The position numbers and the translations under genes are program-made. A DNA stretch of 64,000 nt from Plasmodiophora brassicae. Taxonomy: Eukaryota > Endomyxa > Phytomyxea > Plasmodiophorida > Plasmodiophoridae. This document shows positions 1-10,394 of the stretch, piece after piece; the stretch's first letter is position 1; each line of letters begins with the position of its first letter. The notes beneath the pieces were generated by a model that was given only the letters and a program-made list of their open reading frames with translations, was not told the DNA's origin and did no database searches. The stretch spans positions 930,001 through 994,000 of the forward strand of contig JASFAU010000014.1 of assembly GCA_039704465.1 (NCBI GenBank). The letters run 5' to 3'.

Positions 1-150
1 AACTCATACAGCGCCTTCTTCAGCTCTGCACGCCCGTCAGTAGCAGAACGATGACGGGCAGGCGTAGACGAACGGCGGCGTACCCTTCTTCGAAATCTTC
101 TCATTGAGGTTGTTCAGGTAGAGTGTGTGCCCGGGCTGGATCACCGACAT
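1..150 (-). CDS. SNRPA: U1A/U2B''-type spliceosomal RRM protein, 5' part (cut by window start)
   Basis: This is the first part of a U1 snRNP A / U2 snRNP B''-type protein, which binds snRNA stem-loops through an N-terminal RRM. The ATG is at 150. Exon 1 (150-84) encodes MSVIQPGHTLYLNN followed by NLNEKISKK, the characteristic RNP2 region of this family. A 58-nt GT-AG intron (83-26) splits a Glu codon, and exon 2 (25-1) continues with ELKKALYE before the window ends. The splice restores the conserved family order. U1A and U2B'' cannot be told apart because the distinguishing C-terminal half lies outside the window. The family call is firm; the symbol is provisional. Confidence 0.85.
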
Positions 151-1187
151 GACCGCGGGCCGACGATCCCAGTCTGCCGTCAAGTCCGTGGCGCACAACA
201 ACCGGCCTGCTGCACTGCCTGCTGCTACTAGACCTGCCGCAGCAGGAGGACCTCGGCAACAATACTGATGACTCGGACATGCCTGCCTCTGTAGACGACC
301 TATGCCATGTCTATAGGCAGCACCCGCGATAATTAACCAATGGGCAGCGAACTTCTATTGTATTAAGAACGGCAGTCCAACAGCGCATGTACCGTGTCCC
401 ACGAGGTGACGAACGTTCTCAGATACTATCTAGCTCAAGAGTGCCTCCATGGGCAGTCAGGTCTCTTTGAAGTATAATCATCGAACATTGACCATCGGGA
501 CACAGTGTCATCGACAGCAGTTGCACACAGGCGTATTGTTCTCTGGGCTATCGGGCGAGAGCGGTGCGTCCTCGCCGCGACCCGCCCGATGCCCCGGGAC
601 CGACGTGTGCGAAGCAGTTGTGGACAGGACAGGAGGCCGTCTGACGCTGTGACACGAATGCCGTACGGCGTCATCTGAGGTCCGCGGAGTTGTTCGCCAG
701 CGTGCCTCCGTACGGCATGCCGTGTAATTTGTCACACAGCGCCGTTCGCGGAATAGCACAATGCCCAGCCTCTTCTCTACAGTTTACACTTTACATGGTG
801 GACACGAACCGTCGTGGAATTATGCCTGGGCGCCGAGAGCGACTGCAGACCGGCACCCGGTCCGCGCATCGCACTTGGGATGCGACCGCGATCCCGTGTC
901 GGGCAGGCGCTCGTAACGTAAGCTGAAGTCGCCGAGTCTGTTTCGCAGTGGGCAGCAAAAATGGCGCGAAAATTCGGCTTGGGGACGCAACCCACTCCGG
1001 TACGGCACAAGTGACCTCACGCAATCTGTGTTGGCCGTGGGGTTGGTCGGTCGATCGTCACCCGTTCATTCTGTTTGCGGGCGCCAGCGCTCTACAACCC
1101 GGTTGCAACGCCGTCCGACTACGCTCCTAAGGTCGGTACGATGCCGGCGTATGCTGCTGCCATGTCGTCTGATTGCCGGTGGGTCAG
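151..1187. other. Intergenic region without a recognisable gene
   Basis: Only short overlapping open frames on both strands occur here, none with a recognisable family, a convincing start or a spliceable continuation. The left end is the upstream region of the minus-strand snRNP gene and the right end is the promoter side of the HMG-box gene. A small inverted repeat around a CCGTACGG core occurs near 659-670 and 709-720. Nothing else stands out. Confidence 0.5.
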
Positions 1188-1475
1188 ATGGTGAAGGGCG
1201 CGGCAAAGACGAAATCGCCAACCAAGAAGGCCGCCAAGGGTGCCGGCAAGAAGGAGAAGCCCGCCGTGAAGCGCGGCCTCAGCGCGTACATGTTCTTCGT
1301 ACAGGCGAACCGTGTCAAGATCAAGGAGGACAACCCGGACGCCACGTTCGGAGAGCTGGGCAAAATCCTCGGCCAGAAGTGGAAGGAGCTGGACGAGAAG
1401 GAGAAGGCGCCGTACGAGAAGCTGGCGGCCGCCGACAAGGCCCGATACGAGAAGGACAAGAAGGCCGCGTCCTAA
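1188..1475 (+). CDS. NHP6: NHP6-like single HMG-box chromatin protein
   Basis: A 95-residue protein made of a lysine/alanine-rich basic tail (residues 1-28) and one HMG box (about 29-95). The start of the box, RGLSAYMFFVQANR, and the core GKILGQKWKELDEKEK are diagnostic of HMGB/NHP6 proteins, which bend DNA non-specifically in chromatin and assist transcription factors and FACT. The length matches yeast NHP6 (about 93 residues). The first ATG of the frame, at 1188, is used; longer frames begin at non-ATG codons. There is no intron. A canonical AATAAA lies 48 nt after the stop. This is a confident family call; whether it is NHP6 or a FACT-linked HMG protein is not decidable. Confidence 0.92.
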   Translation: MVKGAAKTKSPTKKAAKGAGKKEKPAVKRGLSAYMFFVQANRVKIKEDNPDATFGELGKILGQKWKELDEKEKAPYEKLAAADKARYEKDKKAAS

Positions 1476-1523
1476 ACGTCCTGTCCACTTCCCGGTTTGA
1501 CAACTGCGAAGGCTGTTCACTGT

Positions 1524-1529
1524 AATAAA
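1524..1529 (+). promoter_or_regulatory. Poly(A) signal AATAAA of the HMG-box gene
   Basis: A perfect AATAAA hexamer sits 48 nt downstream of the HMG-box stop codon in otherwise GC-rich sequence, at the position expected of a polyadenylation signal. Confidence 0.55.
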
Positions 1530-1720
1530 CCAGACACAGCGAGGCATGTCCTCATTCGAATCGCGATCGTGACCCATAGCGCCGGTATGCACGTGATCGA
1601 ACAGGCGGCAGCAGTTCTTTGATGCAACGGTGAACCGGGAGGCGGGTGGCCACATCAAATCGACACCATATTTGTGGCAGGCAGGCCACGAAGTTGCGTT
1701 GAGGTCGGCAGGTCGCGCCC

Positions 1721-2446
1721 ATGCAGCAGCAGCAGAGCCCGAGTGGCCGGGTCCCGCTGAAGGCCGGCAGGCCGCTGGACGAATGGCGGCGACGGCTGCG
1801 GGCGTCGTGTGCGACTCGAAGCCGGGCGGATCGCGCCCGGTTCCTGCGCGGCCTGCGCTCACATCCGCCGGACGGGTCGCTGTCCGCCGCCGAAATCGAC
1901 CAGCTGATCGCGTCGCTCGAGTTCGAATTCAGCCAGGACGTCGCCGATCAGATCCATCTGGCTGCGTACGAATCGTCCCTGCCTGAAATCGTTCGTTGCC
2001 AGCTGCGGGTGCCTGCACTGCATGAACTGCGAGCTCACATGACGGGCAGGTTGGCGATTTCGACTACGACCTGGACCACAGGGGCGCCTACGAGTCTATG
2101 TACAGTGATGCGCAGTCTGCCTTTGTCGTATCTCAGACAGTGTGCGCCAGATTGTGCCCGGTATGCCAGCGACATCATGTGGCAGCGTCAGCAGGGACGT
2201 ACTCGTGCCCGTGCGGGCGCTTCACGTTGCAGGTCGCTCGTGCGTAACTTCGCCTTGCTGTTGGCGTACTAATGCTCGCAGGTTGGCGATCAGGTTCCGC
2301 CCGCGATGTTGCGCGGTCTGCTGGCCAGAAGCCTCGCCGCCCATCCTGCGCCCTGCCGGGCAACGTTCTTCGTGCCAACTCCCCGGCGGCTCATCATCGC
2401 CTGCTCGCGTTGTCAAACGCAGGATGTCGTCCTGGAGACAGGGTAG
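1721..2446 (+). CDS. RPAIN: RPA-interacting protein (RIP/RPAIN family)
   Basis: Three exons, 1721-2008, 2050-2232 and 2282-2446, joined by GT-AG introns of 41 and 49 nt (the second has a TACTAAT branch site), give a 211-residue protein. The family carries RPA (replication protein A) into the nucleus. The N-terminal block DEWRRRLRASC with following arginines matches the RPA-binding N-domain. The C-terminal zinc-binding region has LCPVCQR, then CPCG, then IACSRCQTQDVVLETG at the end, as in animal RPAIN. Length agrees with human RPAIN (about 219). Both introns are in phase 0, and skipping either one destroys a zinc motif, which supports the model. Confidence 0.85.
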
Positions 2447-2683
2447 GCGTTTCACCCTGTGTCAATATACACATGGTGGTCTTTATCGGGACAGGCCTGG
2501 TCTGCGCAACCCGATGGACTGCTTCCTGTGACACAGTGTGTGGTTTCGTATCGAGAGGTACACGTCGTTGCCGATCCGCAGCCAGATACTGTTCGTCGGG
2601 ATCGGTCGTACTCGTGAGTTCCAATCGCGATCCAACGAACGTATCACGTTCTCCGCGTCAAGTGGCATCCGTCACCCTTGTCC

Positions 2684-3418
2684 ATGAAGGCGGGGGGCCG
2701 GAACACAGCCACCAGCGCCGTCGTTGAAGGCGATACGGACGCATGTGCAGCGGAATGGAAACGAGAAGGTGGGCCCGGTCGTCGTGTCAAGCGGCAAGTG
2801 ACGGTTGAAGGCGAGCGCCCTCGTCCGAAGCGGCTCTGCCGACGAACGAAGCCTGGCGATACGGTCGTGGGCGACCTGGCGTGGTCGCAGATTGAAATGG
2901 AGGACGTTGTGCGGTTCTGGGATCGATTAGCCAGGCAAGGTTGCGCGAGGTCCCAGTACAGTCTTGGGGTCTGCTACGAGAGGGGGCATGGCGTCCGGCA
3001 CGACATGCGAGCCGCCGTAAAACTCTGGCAGGCGGCCGCCGAGTCAGGGCACGCTCGCGCTCAGTTCGAGCTAGGCAAGTGCCTCGAGAAGGGCAGCGGC
3101 GTGAAACGGGACCTGAAGGCCGCCGTGTCGTGGTGGAGGCTCGCTGCAGAGAAAGGCCTCGCTGATGCACAGCACAAGATGGGGGTCTGCTTGGAATCGG
3201 GCCTGCAAGTCGAAAAGGACATGGATGCCGCTCTGCGGATGTACAATCTGGCTGTTCGGCAGAATCATGCAGGAGCGCAGTTTGACTTGGGACGGTGCTA
3301 CGAGGAAGGCTTCGCGGGTCTGCCAAAGGACAAGAAAGAGGCCGCCCGACTGTATCGTCTGGCCGCGAATCAGGGCCATCTCCTGGCCCGAATGGCGTCC
3401 CTCTATACCATGCAATAG
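2684..3418 (+). CDS. Sel1-repeat (TPR-like) protein
   Basis: An uninterrupted 244-residue frame from the first ATG at 2684. Residues 1-80 are charged and disordered with a basic RPRPKRLCRR patch that could act as a nuclear signal. Residues about 90-235 hold four Sel1-like repeats, recognisable by the spacing of A.Y.LG.CYE.G.GV and A...W..AA. Sel1 repeats form a curved helical scaffold for protein binding, for example in ubiquitin ligase complexes or kinase regulation. There is no signal peptide or transmembrane helix, so a soluble intracellular adaptor is likely. The specific partner cannot be inferred. Confidence 0.85.
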   Translation: MKAGGRNTATSAVVEGDTDACAAEWKREGGPGRRVKRQVTVEGERPRPKRLCRRTKPGDTVVGDLAWSQIEMEDVVRFWDRLARQGCARSQYSLGVCYERGHGVRHDMRAAVKLWQAAAESGHARAQFELGKCLEKGSGVKRDLKAAVSWWRLAAEKGLADAQHKMGVCLESGLQVEKDMDAALRMYNLAVRQNHAGAQFDLGRCYEEGFAGLPKDKKEAARLYRLAANQGHLLARMASLYTMQ

Positions 3419-3877
3419 CAGACGCTGACTACTCACTGGGCGACCTAGATTCAATTCATATATTCAACTATCTAAAACTAACCGTGGAAGGGTATGATGA
3501 CACCTGGGAGAACATTATAAGGTTTATCCACCCACCGGTTTCCGAGGTTAACGAACAAGGACGTTACAGACTTCCGCTCGAAATTTCACAGAGGTTGGGG
3601 TCCAGGTTGTTGACGTCGTGGTATAGTACCGGAAACTGTTTCTCGCTGCTAACGCGCAGGTTCCCCGATCCTGATTACCTAGGCTCTGAGAGAGAGACGT
3701 CCAATTGGATCGGCTTCTGGAAGCCGATCACAGCTCATCAGTAGCGGGCACCAGTGGCTGATGAGCAGCACAGCCGAACCGCGTGCGAGCCGCTCTATGG
3801 TACACGAGGTGCACAGCAATTTCATTGATGATAATATACGATAATTATCACGACTCGTACCCGATGGGACGCGTGAC
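3419..3877. other. Relatively AT-rich intergenic stretch before the tRNA genes
   Basis: This stretch is visibly richer in A+T than its surroundings. A plus-strand frame running to 3744 has no ATG of its own near a credible start and no recognisable motif. It probably holds the 3' UTR of the Sel1-repeat gene and the tRNA upstream region. Confidence 0.4.
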
Positions 3878-3951
3878 GATCTCGTGGTGTAGTTGGTTAT
3901 CACATCTGTCTAACACACAGGAGGTCCCCAGTTCGAACCTGGGCGAGATCA
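3878..3951 (+). tRNA. tRNA-Val (anticodon AAC), copy 1
   Basis: A 74-nt cloverleaf folds without mismatches. The acceptor stem is GATCTCG/CGAGATC, the D arm GTG...CAC, the anticodon stem TCTGT/ACAGG with loop CTAACAC (anticodon AAC), and the T arm CCCAG-TTCGAAC-CTGGG, with discriminator A. The Pol III A box (TGTAGTTGG) and B box (GTTCGAAC) are present. There is no intron. A TTTT run at 3973-3976 could terminate transcription. Confidence 0.95.
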
Positions 3952-4098
3952 ATTCAGTGCGCGCGAGTTATCTTTTGTACAGACGCTTCTGGTTTTGCCA
4001 CCGTAATTGGGGTCAAATTTGAAATTCCCATTGCAGCTGTGTCTGCGAATGTGGCCCGACGGAGACCCATGTCGCCTCCTCCCAGCCGTCAGCACGAC

Positions 4099-4110
4099 GA
4101 TCTCGTGGTG
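4099..4110 (+). pseudogene. Truncated tRNA-Val fragment (5' end only)
   Basis: The first 12 nt of the tRNA-Val sequence (GATCTCGTGGTG) recur here, preceded by the same TCAGCACGAC flank found before copy 2 at 4224. The similarity then stops abruptly. It looks like a broken duplicate left by rearrangement between the two full tRNA copies. Confidence 0.6.
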
Positions 4111-4223
4111 AGGTGAAACCTTTGGTCCTCGCTTACCAGACGCGCTCCTAACTCCCATTGCTGCTCAGTACTACGTCTGTTTCGCGCTAGAGTTGCGTGT
4201 CACCTGCTGACCATCAGCACGAC

Positions 4224-4297
4224 GATCTCGTGGTGTAGTTGGTTATCACATCTGTCTAACACACAGGAGGTCCCCAGTTCGAACCTGGGCGAGATCA
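4224..4297 (+). tRNA. tRNA-Val (anticodon AAC), copy 2
   Basis: This gene is identical over all 74 nt to the copy at 3878-3951, with the same cloverleaf and AAC anticodon. A run of five T residues (4298-4302) follows immediately and is a good Pol III terminator. A single isoacceptor duplicated within 350 bp suggests a local duplication. Confidence 0.95.
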
Positions 4298-4452
4298 TTT
4301 TTGGTCCGGACGCCCGTAAAAAAAGAACAGTCCGCAAGAAGTGTTTTTTTTGTTGCCGTCCGTAGCGCTCGAAACGCCCCAAACGGTCAAAGTGGCATCG
4401 AGGTCCATAGCCCGCGTCGCCGGAAGGGATCTCGCACTGCCCATTGGACACG

Positions 4453-7417
4453 ATGTGGCGATGTGAGACGATGTCCTACCTGCGGATGTTTATTCCGAAT
4501 GAAGCCGCGCACGCGTTTGTCGATGAGATCGGCCGGCGTGGGGTTATGCAGTTCGTCGACGTCGGTGTTATCATCGTCCGGCTCGGAACGTATCCTTGAC
4601 TGTATCGTTGTGCAGATGAACCCCAATCAGCAGTCTTTCCAACGTCGTTATATCAAATCCATCACAGCATGCAATGACGTTAAGAGAATGGTTGATGCGA
4701 TCCGATCGTTCCTTGACACGTACGATGTCCCACACGCTGAGGATACGAACTTCATCGACTGCCCACCGGTCACTCCGACCCTTATCGAGTCCACATGCGC
4801 CACTGTTCGGCAGTACTACGGCCGTCTTGTTAACGATTTCACCGTCGCCAAGGAACTGAAAGAGCAGCTGACTACTGAGCAAGAGTAATACCGAATGGTC
4901 GAATTTGGTAGATCGTCCATCTGATATGTTGCAGGCTGGAAGACGTCCTTGATAAGTCGTCAGCTCTGCTGGACGGGTCAGCCTCAGCAGCCAGGGCGCA
5001 ACTGATGAGCGACGCCGCGCAGGCAGGTTTTCAGGGATTGCTGTCTGATGTCGAGGCTGGTCATGGGCGCGAACCTGTGTCTTTTCGTTTTTTCTCAGGT
5101 GTCCTCAACAAGGTCCAACGCCCGACACTTGAGCGTCAGGTTAGGGTTCGGCAGTGTACCCGATAATAACATCTGAAGCCAAGTTCCCTAGGTGTTCCTT
5201 GCGTCAAGAGGCAATGCTTACGTCGTGTTTTTCGACATTCAGCACCCTACCAAGGAAGCGTTTGTTATCTTCTTCTTGGGGTTCGTCCTGGAGAAACGTC
5301 TCACCAAACTCTGTCATGTCATGTCGATCAATATTTATCTGTCAGGACCCTCCTGCGGTCTCAAGGACCATCATACTGACGCGGCTCTCGTAGGCAACCT
5401 GAAAACGAGGGCGCAATGCCCCAGCGACTGGTCGAGTGCCGCAAGCGACAGGCGGAAGTCAGGGAAGCTCTGTTCAGGACTGAATCGCAACTCAAGCATG
5501 ACCTCTTTGGAGTTTCAAGCCTTGTAGGACTGCCATATTTACAAAAGCCTTGTTCTCGTCTAACTATTCAACAGATTGGCACGTGGGATCGAATCCTATC
5601 ACAGAGCCGCGCCATTTACTCTACTCTTAACCTGTTCAAGGCTAATGATTCGGCGCAGATGATGCAGGCTGAAGGGTGGGTCCCTTCGTCTGATCAGTTG
5701 TTAGTCAGGGAGGCGCTCAGCAGAGCGCTTGCTGCGAAAGGGTTTTCCGCCAGCAACAATCCATCAGTTATTCAAGATATCGATTTTTCCGCTCGTCAGG
5801 GAGAACTCACACCGCCAACGTTCTTCCGCACGAACAAGTTCACATCAGTCTATCAGTCGATTGTCGATACCTATGGAGTACCCCGATATGGGGAACTCAA
5901 TCCCGGTGTGCTGACAATAGTCACGTTCCCATTCCTGTTCGGGGTCATGTACGGGGACGTTTTCCATGGATCAATGCTTTTCCTGTTCTCGCTGTGGATG
6001 GTTCTCAACGAGAAGAAGCTGCAGAATGGGCCTATGGACGAGTTCTTTGGTGCTGCGTTCCATGGGCGCTACGTGCTGGTGCTGATGGGGTTCTTTGCCA
6101 CATGTCCGTATCCATCCGTTTGTTGTCACTCCGCCCTAACGGCTATGCATTAGACTGCGGTCTAATCTACAACGATTTCACCTCGTTGCCTCTTCGCCTC
6201 TTCGATACCGGTTGGAACGAGCACACGCAAACATTCGATGCTGTCTATCCCTTTGGTGTCGATTATGTAAGGCCTTATCGCTTCGAGTTCACGCATGCCT
6301 CTCCTGATGCGCGCCCTGCAGGTTTGGTATGGTACCGACTCTGAAATGGCGTTCCTGAACTCGCTGAAGATGAAAATGTCCATTGTTATCGGTGTGACAC
6401 ATGTACGTTGTATGCGTCTGCAATGCGTTCCCGAACTGTCCCAACTGAAACTATGTAGATGTGTGTCGGTGTTGTTATATCATTATTCAACCATTTGCAT
6501 TTCGGGAACACCGTGGACGTGTTCTGCGAATTCATTCCCAGAATCGTCTTCATTGGGTCGTTCTTTGGATACATGGTCTTCGTGATCATCTACAAGTGGT
6601 GCCTGGACTGGGCCGCTCTCGGCACGCATCGCGCGCCGAGCCTCATTGTCACACTCATCAACATGGTTCTTGGATTCGGAAGGGTCGGTAGCGACAACGA
6701 CCAGTTCGATTCGGATCCTCCTGTACCGCTCTTCGACTCTCAAGGCTCCGTCCAGAAGCTGTTGATAACTCTTGCACTGTGTGCGGTTCCCGTTATGCTT
6801 TTCCCCAAGCCGCTGGTTCTCTGGTTCCTTCACTGGAAGAAGCAGCGTGCCGATGCCGTTTCCGCCTACCATGCGCTGGCGGCAGAGCCACGACAAGACG
6901 GAGAGGTCCAGCAGTTCGTTGCAGACGAGCCGCCTGTTGAGCATGAACACGTAAATTTGGATTGTCTGAATCTCTTCCTGATCTAACGGTTGGACAGTTC
7001 GAATTCGGCGAGCACTTCGTCCATCAGATGATCCACACAATTGAATGTCCGTCTTGGTAACGCGGAATGCCCAAACGTGTTGGCTGACCGGGGTGTCTGT
7101 ATGCAGACGTGCTCGGCTGCGTGTCGAACACAGCATCGTACCTGCGTTTATGGGCACTGTCGCTGGCCCATGCGCGCCTCGCGTCCGTTTTCTTCGGTAA
7201 ACTCGTGTCGGACAACTACGACAGCGCCGTTGGCATCTACGTCGGGTTCGTATTCTTCGCGTCGGCCACATTCGGCGTCTTGATGGGCATGGACGTCCTC
7301 GAGTGTTTCCTGCACGCATTGCGTCTGCACTGGGTCGAGTTCATGAACAAGTTCTACAACGCCGACGGGGTCGCTTTCGATCCCTTTAGCTTCTTGACGC
7401 TCAACAAGCAAGAGTGA
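4453..7417 (+). CDS. VPH1: V-type H+-ATPase, Vo subunit a
   Basis: Subunit a of the V-ATPase carries the proton half-channels that acidify vacuoles and endosomes. Eleven exons: 4453-4560, 4616-4884, 4935-5139, 5192-5340, 5394-5523, 5575-6103, 6154-6266, 6322-6402, 6459-6950, 6998-7046 and 7107-7417. They sum to 2436 nt, giving 811 residues, the family's normal length. Introns are 47-60 nt. The soluble N-terminal half starts MWRCETMSYLRMF and includes FLASRGNAYVVFFDI. The membrane half has TFPFLFGVMYGD, CGLIYNDF, LNSLKMKMSIVIGV and SNTASYLRLWALSLAH, which contains the essential channel arginine. One alternative donor (5512 instead of 5524) is possible for the fifth intron. Codon GC looks lower than in neighbouring genes. 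Confidence 0.95.
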
Positions 7418-7464
7418 GCGCCAGCGCCCGATTCACAAATACAATACTCCTGTACGTATAGTCG

Positions 7465-8589
7465 TCATCGTTGCCCTGTGACATTATGGTTGGGCCCTTG
7501 CTCGTCCACCACCACCGTGCTCAGCAGCGTCTGCAGGCAGAGCCGCCTGATGGTCTGCGCTACGACCCGACTGCCCATCAGGACGTCGGAGCCGTCGCGA
7601 AGCACCTGACCAACCTGTCGGCACGAGCTCAGACGATGACGGGGACGGGGGCACGCACTCGCTTGCCCAACCTGCTCGCCGTACTTGTGGGCGAGAATAT
7701 CGGTGCCGGCGCGATACGCGCTATGGACGATCTCCAGGGACGCGTCCGAACAGGCCAGGCCGACCTGGCAGGCGCCCCGAACCGAACTTCGAACCACTTG
7801 CGACAATGCCGATTGCGACACGGTCGACGGTTCCGGTCCACTGACGGCGCTGGAGAACGCCTCGACCACTGAGTGGCACGTCGTGGCTACCGCGGTGGCC
7901 GCCGTCGACGCGGCGTGGACCGTGTCGCGAACGGCAGGGTGCACCGGCAATTGCGACCTGGACGGCGCGATCCGGCTCTGGACCGCCGCCGACCCGAGCA
8001 GCAACGAACCGGATATCAGGGACGAGCAGCGTTTGATGCCTCGCGTGATCGTGCCCGCACCCTGCTCAATCGACGTGGCCAGCGACGACCTGGCGGGTAC
8101 CGGCGCCGCCGCGTCGCCACGTTCGGCCAGTTCGACCGTCGTCGCGGGGACGATGACGAGCGGTTTGCTGATCAGCCCTTGCGGGCACTGGTCGCGCGGC
8201 ACGAATGTGCACGCCTGCCTGATGACGTTGACGAGGACCTGCAACGGGCAACCTCAATCATCACGCCCTGCGACGAACGCACAACGGGCGAGTCGTACCT
8301 CGAATGCATCCGCGTCGAGCGTGTCGCCGTCAACGTGCACAATGTGGCACTGGTCGGAATCGGAATCGAACGCGACAAGCATGTCGTCGTCAGCGTCGAT
8401 GACGAGGCACTTCCCAGGGAGGCGCAGGGTCCCGTCCGCCCAGACGAGCCGCAGCGCTCCGTCCTGGCGTCCGCCATCGTCGCGCGGACGCTCGTCTTGT
8501 TCGAGTTGGAACGCGCCGGGCGCGCAGACCTGGTAGACGCCCGTGTCGCGCACCGCCAGCAACGTCGCCACACCGATCGGCAATCGCAT
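7465..8589 (-). CDS. Senescence/spartin-type domain protein
   Basis: Two exons (8589-8299 and 8238-7465) around a 60-nt intron give about 354 residues. The first half is a small beta-rich region with a DG.L.LPGKCLVIDADDD-like stretch. The second half (from about residue 145) is rich in alanine, serine and valine with amphipathic helices, such as SLATSIEQGAGTITRGIK and repeated VA/AAS blocks. This resembles the senescence domain shared by plant ERD7-like proteins and animal spartin, which associate with lipid droplets and membranes. The match is by overall pattern, not by a catalytic motif, so a different amphipathic membrane-associated protein remains possible. The start is the first ATG of the open frame. 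Confidence 0.55.
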
Positions 8590-9252
8590 CGTCCCGCCCG
8601 GTGCTGCCTGTCGTAGAAGGCGTCAAGACCACCGCGATCTGAATGCGCCGCCCAGAACGCCGACCGCGGGGCAATCAGCGGACCGCCCGTCTTCCAGGAG
8701 CGTCTCGCATGGCGAAGACGACGTTGCTGTGCTCGCCCGCCAAATGGCTTGCGCTCTTTCGTTGATCGTTCATTGTCTGGGTGTATGTGTGTGCGATACG
8801 CGCGCCCGTCACTGGTCACCAGGCCTTGCGTCAGGACGTCGACAACGCGGATGGTGGTGGCCCGCGAAACACCATCGGTCGTCAGCACCCGACGAAAGGC
8901 CTTCGGCGGTCGCACACGTGCTCCAACCTATAGCACTCACGGTGGCTCCAGCCAACATTGACGTTCATCGCTGGGACGTCCTGCGCCCCCAATGCCCTGC
9001 AGCACTTCGCAGCGGAACCGATGCGGTATTATCCCGGCCTGCACAGATGCTGCTTGTGCCGCGTTATGAAGCAGCCGGAACGCGTCGCCAAGTACAATGG
9101 CAGAAGCAGGGAAGACTGCAACGCTGCGTAGCGGTGCGGGCTTAACGTGCCGGTACGAGGACATTCTGGAACAGGACCTGATGTTGCGGTACAATAACGC
9201 GTCTTTAATCTACAAACAGTTCGAGCGTGGTCTGTCCTGCAACTAGAGATGG
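8590..9252. other. Intergenic region with one doubtful small ORF
   Basis: This region holds the upstream side of the minus-strand senescence-domain gene. A 49-codon plus-strand ORF (9097-9246, starting MAEAGKTATL and ending ERGLSCN) has coding-like composition and ends just before the GACCCGGGTC array, but no family is recognisable. Nothing else convincing is present. Confidence 0.3.
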
Positions 9253-9388
9253 CAGCGGGTCGACCCGACCCGAGTCGACCCGGGTCGACCCGACCCGACC
9301 CGACTCACCCGTGGGGGTTCCCAGTCGACCCGGGTCAGACCCGCCGCGCCCGCCCATGACCCGGGTCGACCCGGGTCGACCCGGGTCA
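9253..9388. repeat. GACCCGGGTC palindrome array, copy 1
   Basis: A short array of degenerate 5-10 bp units built on CGACC and the self-complementary decamer GACCCGGGTC, with CGGGTCGACCCGGG overlaps. The same motif forms a second array at 10061-10182. No coding sense is apparent; frames through it give low-complexity arginine/proline/threonine strings. Confidence 0.8.
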
Positions 9389-10060
9389 TGGACCTGCAGT
9401 TGGCATAGCGGACTTGGGGGTGGCAGACACTGATCTCGACAGACTCGACTCTCGGCCCTCGGGGTGCCGGGACTTGCTGACGGCCGGCCCGCCGTCCCTG
9501 GCCGCAGATTGGGCTCCGGAGACAAGGCGATCCTCTGGATCGAGCACCTTCATGTTGTGTCAACGTACACCCGTCGTCGAGTTTACTTGGCACTAGAGTG
9601 CTCGCAAGAATGCCAAGATTGCAAGTCACTCAGTTGCAGACGGCGCCACTTCAAATCCCGAATCTTCTTCGTTGGATGCGACGACAGCGATAAACAGCCT
9701 TCGAACTTTGCTAAAGTCGAACGAAAAGCACCCAGACCACCTAGAGAAGTGAAGCTTCCAGCGAGTCCTTCGAGAACGAACTGCAGCGGTGGTTCTCCCA
9801 CCGGAAATGTCAGGGGAGAAGAGCGCCCGTGACGTTCGCACGTGGTTAGGTTAGTTAGCAACTGTTTCCACGGGTCGCGATGAGGGCACGTGACTTCATG
9901 GGCTTCAACCTCGGTTACGCCGCACGCGCCTGAGCGACCCAGCGGGCCAGCAGCGAGTGCCATATGCGAATTGCAGTCCTTCAGACGACGTATTCTATTA
10001 ATTCGTCGACAGTCATGTCTTATGGAGGTGTTTCCCGGCCAGTGGCCTGACATTCATTCC
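9389..10060. other. Spacer between the two GACCCGGGTC arrays
   Basis: A 672-bp segment bracketed by the two arrays. Both strands carry frames of 120-156 codons (for example 10053-9583 on the minus strand), but they contradict each other and show no domain. The bracketing makes it a candidate for a small rearranged or inserted unit, but no transposon hallmark is visible. Confidence 0.35.
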
Positions 10061-10182
10061 GACCCGGGTCGACCCGGGTCTGACCCGGGTCTGACCCGGG
10101 TCCGACCCGTTGGCCTCAGGACTCGACCCGGGTCAGACCCGACTCGGCAGGTCCCTGACCCGCCCGACCCGGGTCGACCCGT
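10061..10182. repeat. GACCCGGGTC palindrome array, copy 2
   Basis: Second cluster of the motif seen at 9253-9388, including consecutive GACCCGGGTC units with CT or C spacers, degenerating toward its right end. Confidence 0.8.
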
Positions 10183-10394
10183 TGACATTACTACCTGCAA
10201 GTTCGAAACTGGTCGTCGGCCTGGTCGCACCCGTCACGCATCATCACGCAAAGTCCTGGCCGCACTTGGACTGGACGCGCTCGCGGCCTGGCCGCAGCCC
10301 GCGCACGCAGAATAGGGGGTCCTCCAGCACACCGTGCGCCGTGCGGGCATTGTTCGACACGAGTGCAGCGAGTCCAGTGACAGGGGGTGGGTGG

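Noticed and set aside
1119..1862. A 247-codon minus-strand ORF across the HMG-box gene
   Set aside because: It is antisense to a clear HMG-box gene, with Leu/Arg-rich shadow composition.
2483..2668. A 61-codon minus-strand ORF between RPAIN and the Sel1-repeat gene
   Set aside because: It has some coding-like text, but no family, no splice continuation and no independent support.
3295..3744. A plus-strand frame after the Sel1-repeat gene as an extra gene
   Set aside because: It has no ATG at a plausible place, starts inside the Sel1 coding sequence in another phase, and has no recognisable domain.
6483..7319. A 278-codon minus-strand ORF across V-ATPase subunit a
   Set aside because: It runs antisense through conserved V-ATPase exons and introns and shows no family motif.
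7873..8616. A 247-codon plus-strand ORF across the senescence-domain gene
   Set aside because: It is arginine-saturated antisense shadow; the minus-strand frames give a sensible two-exon protein.
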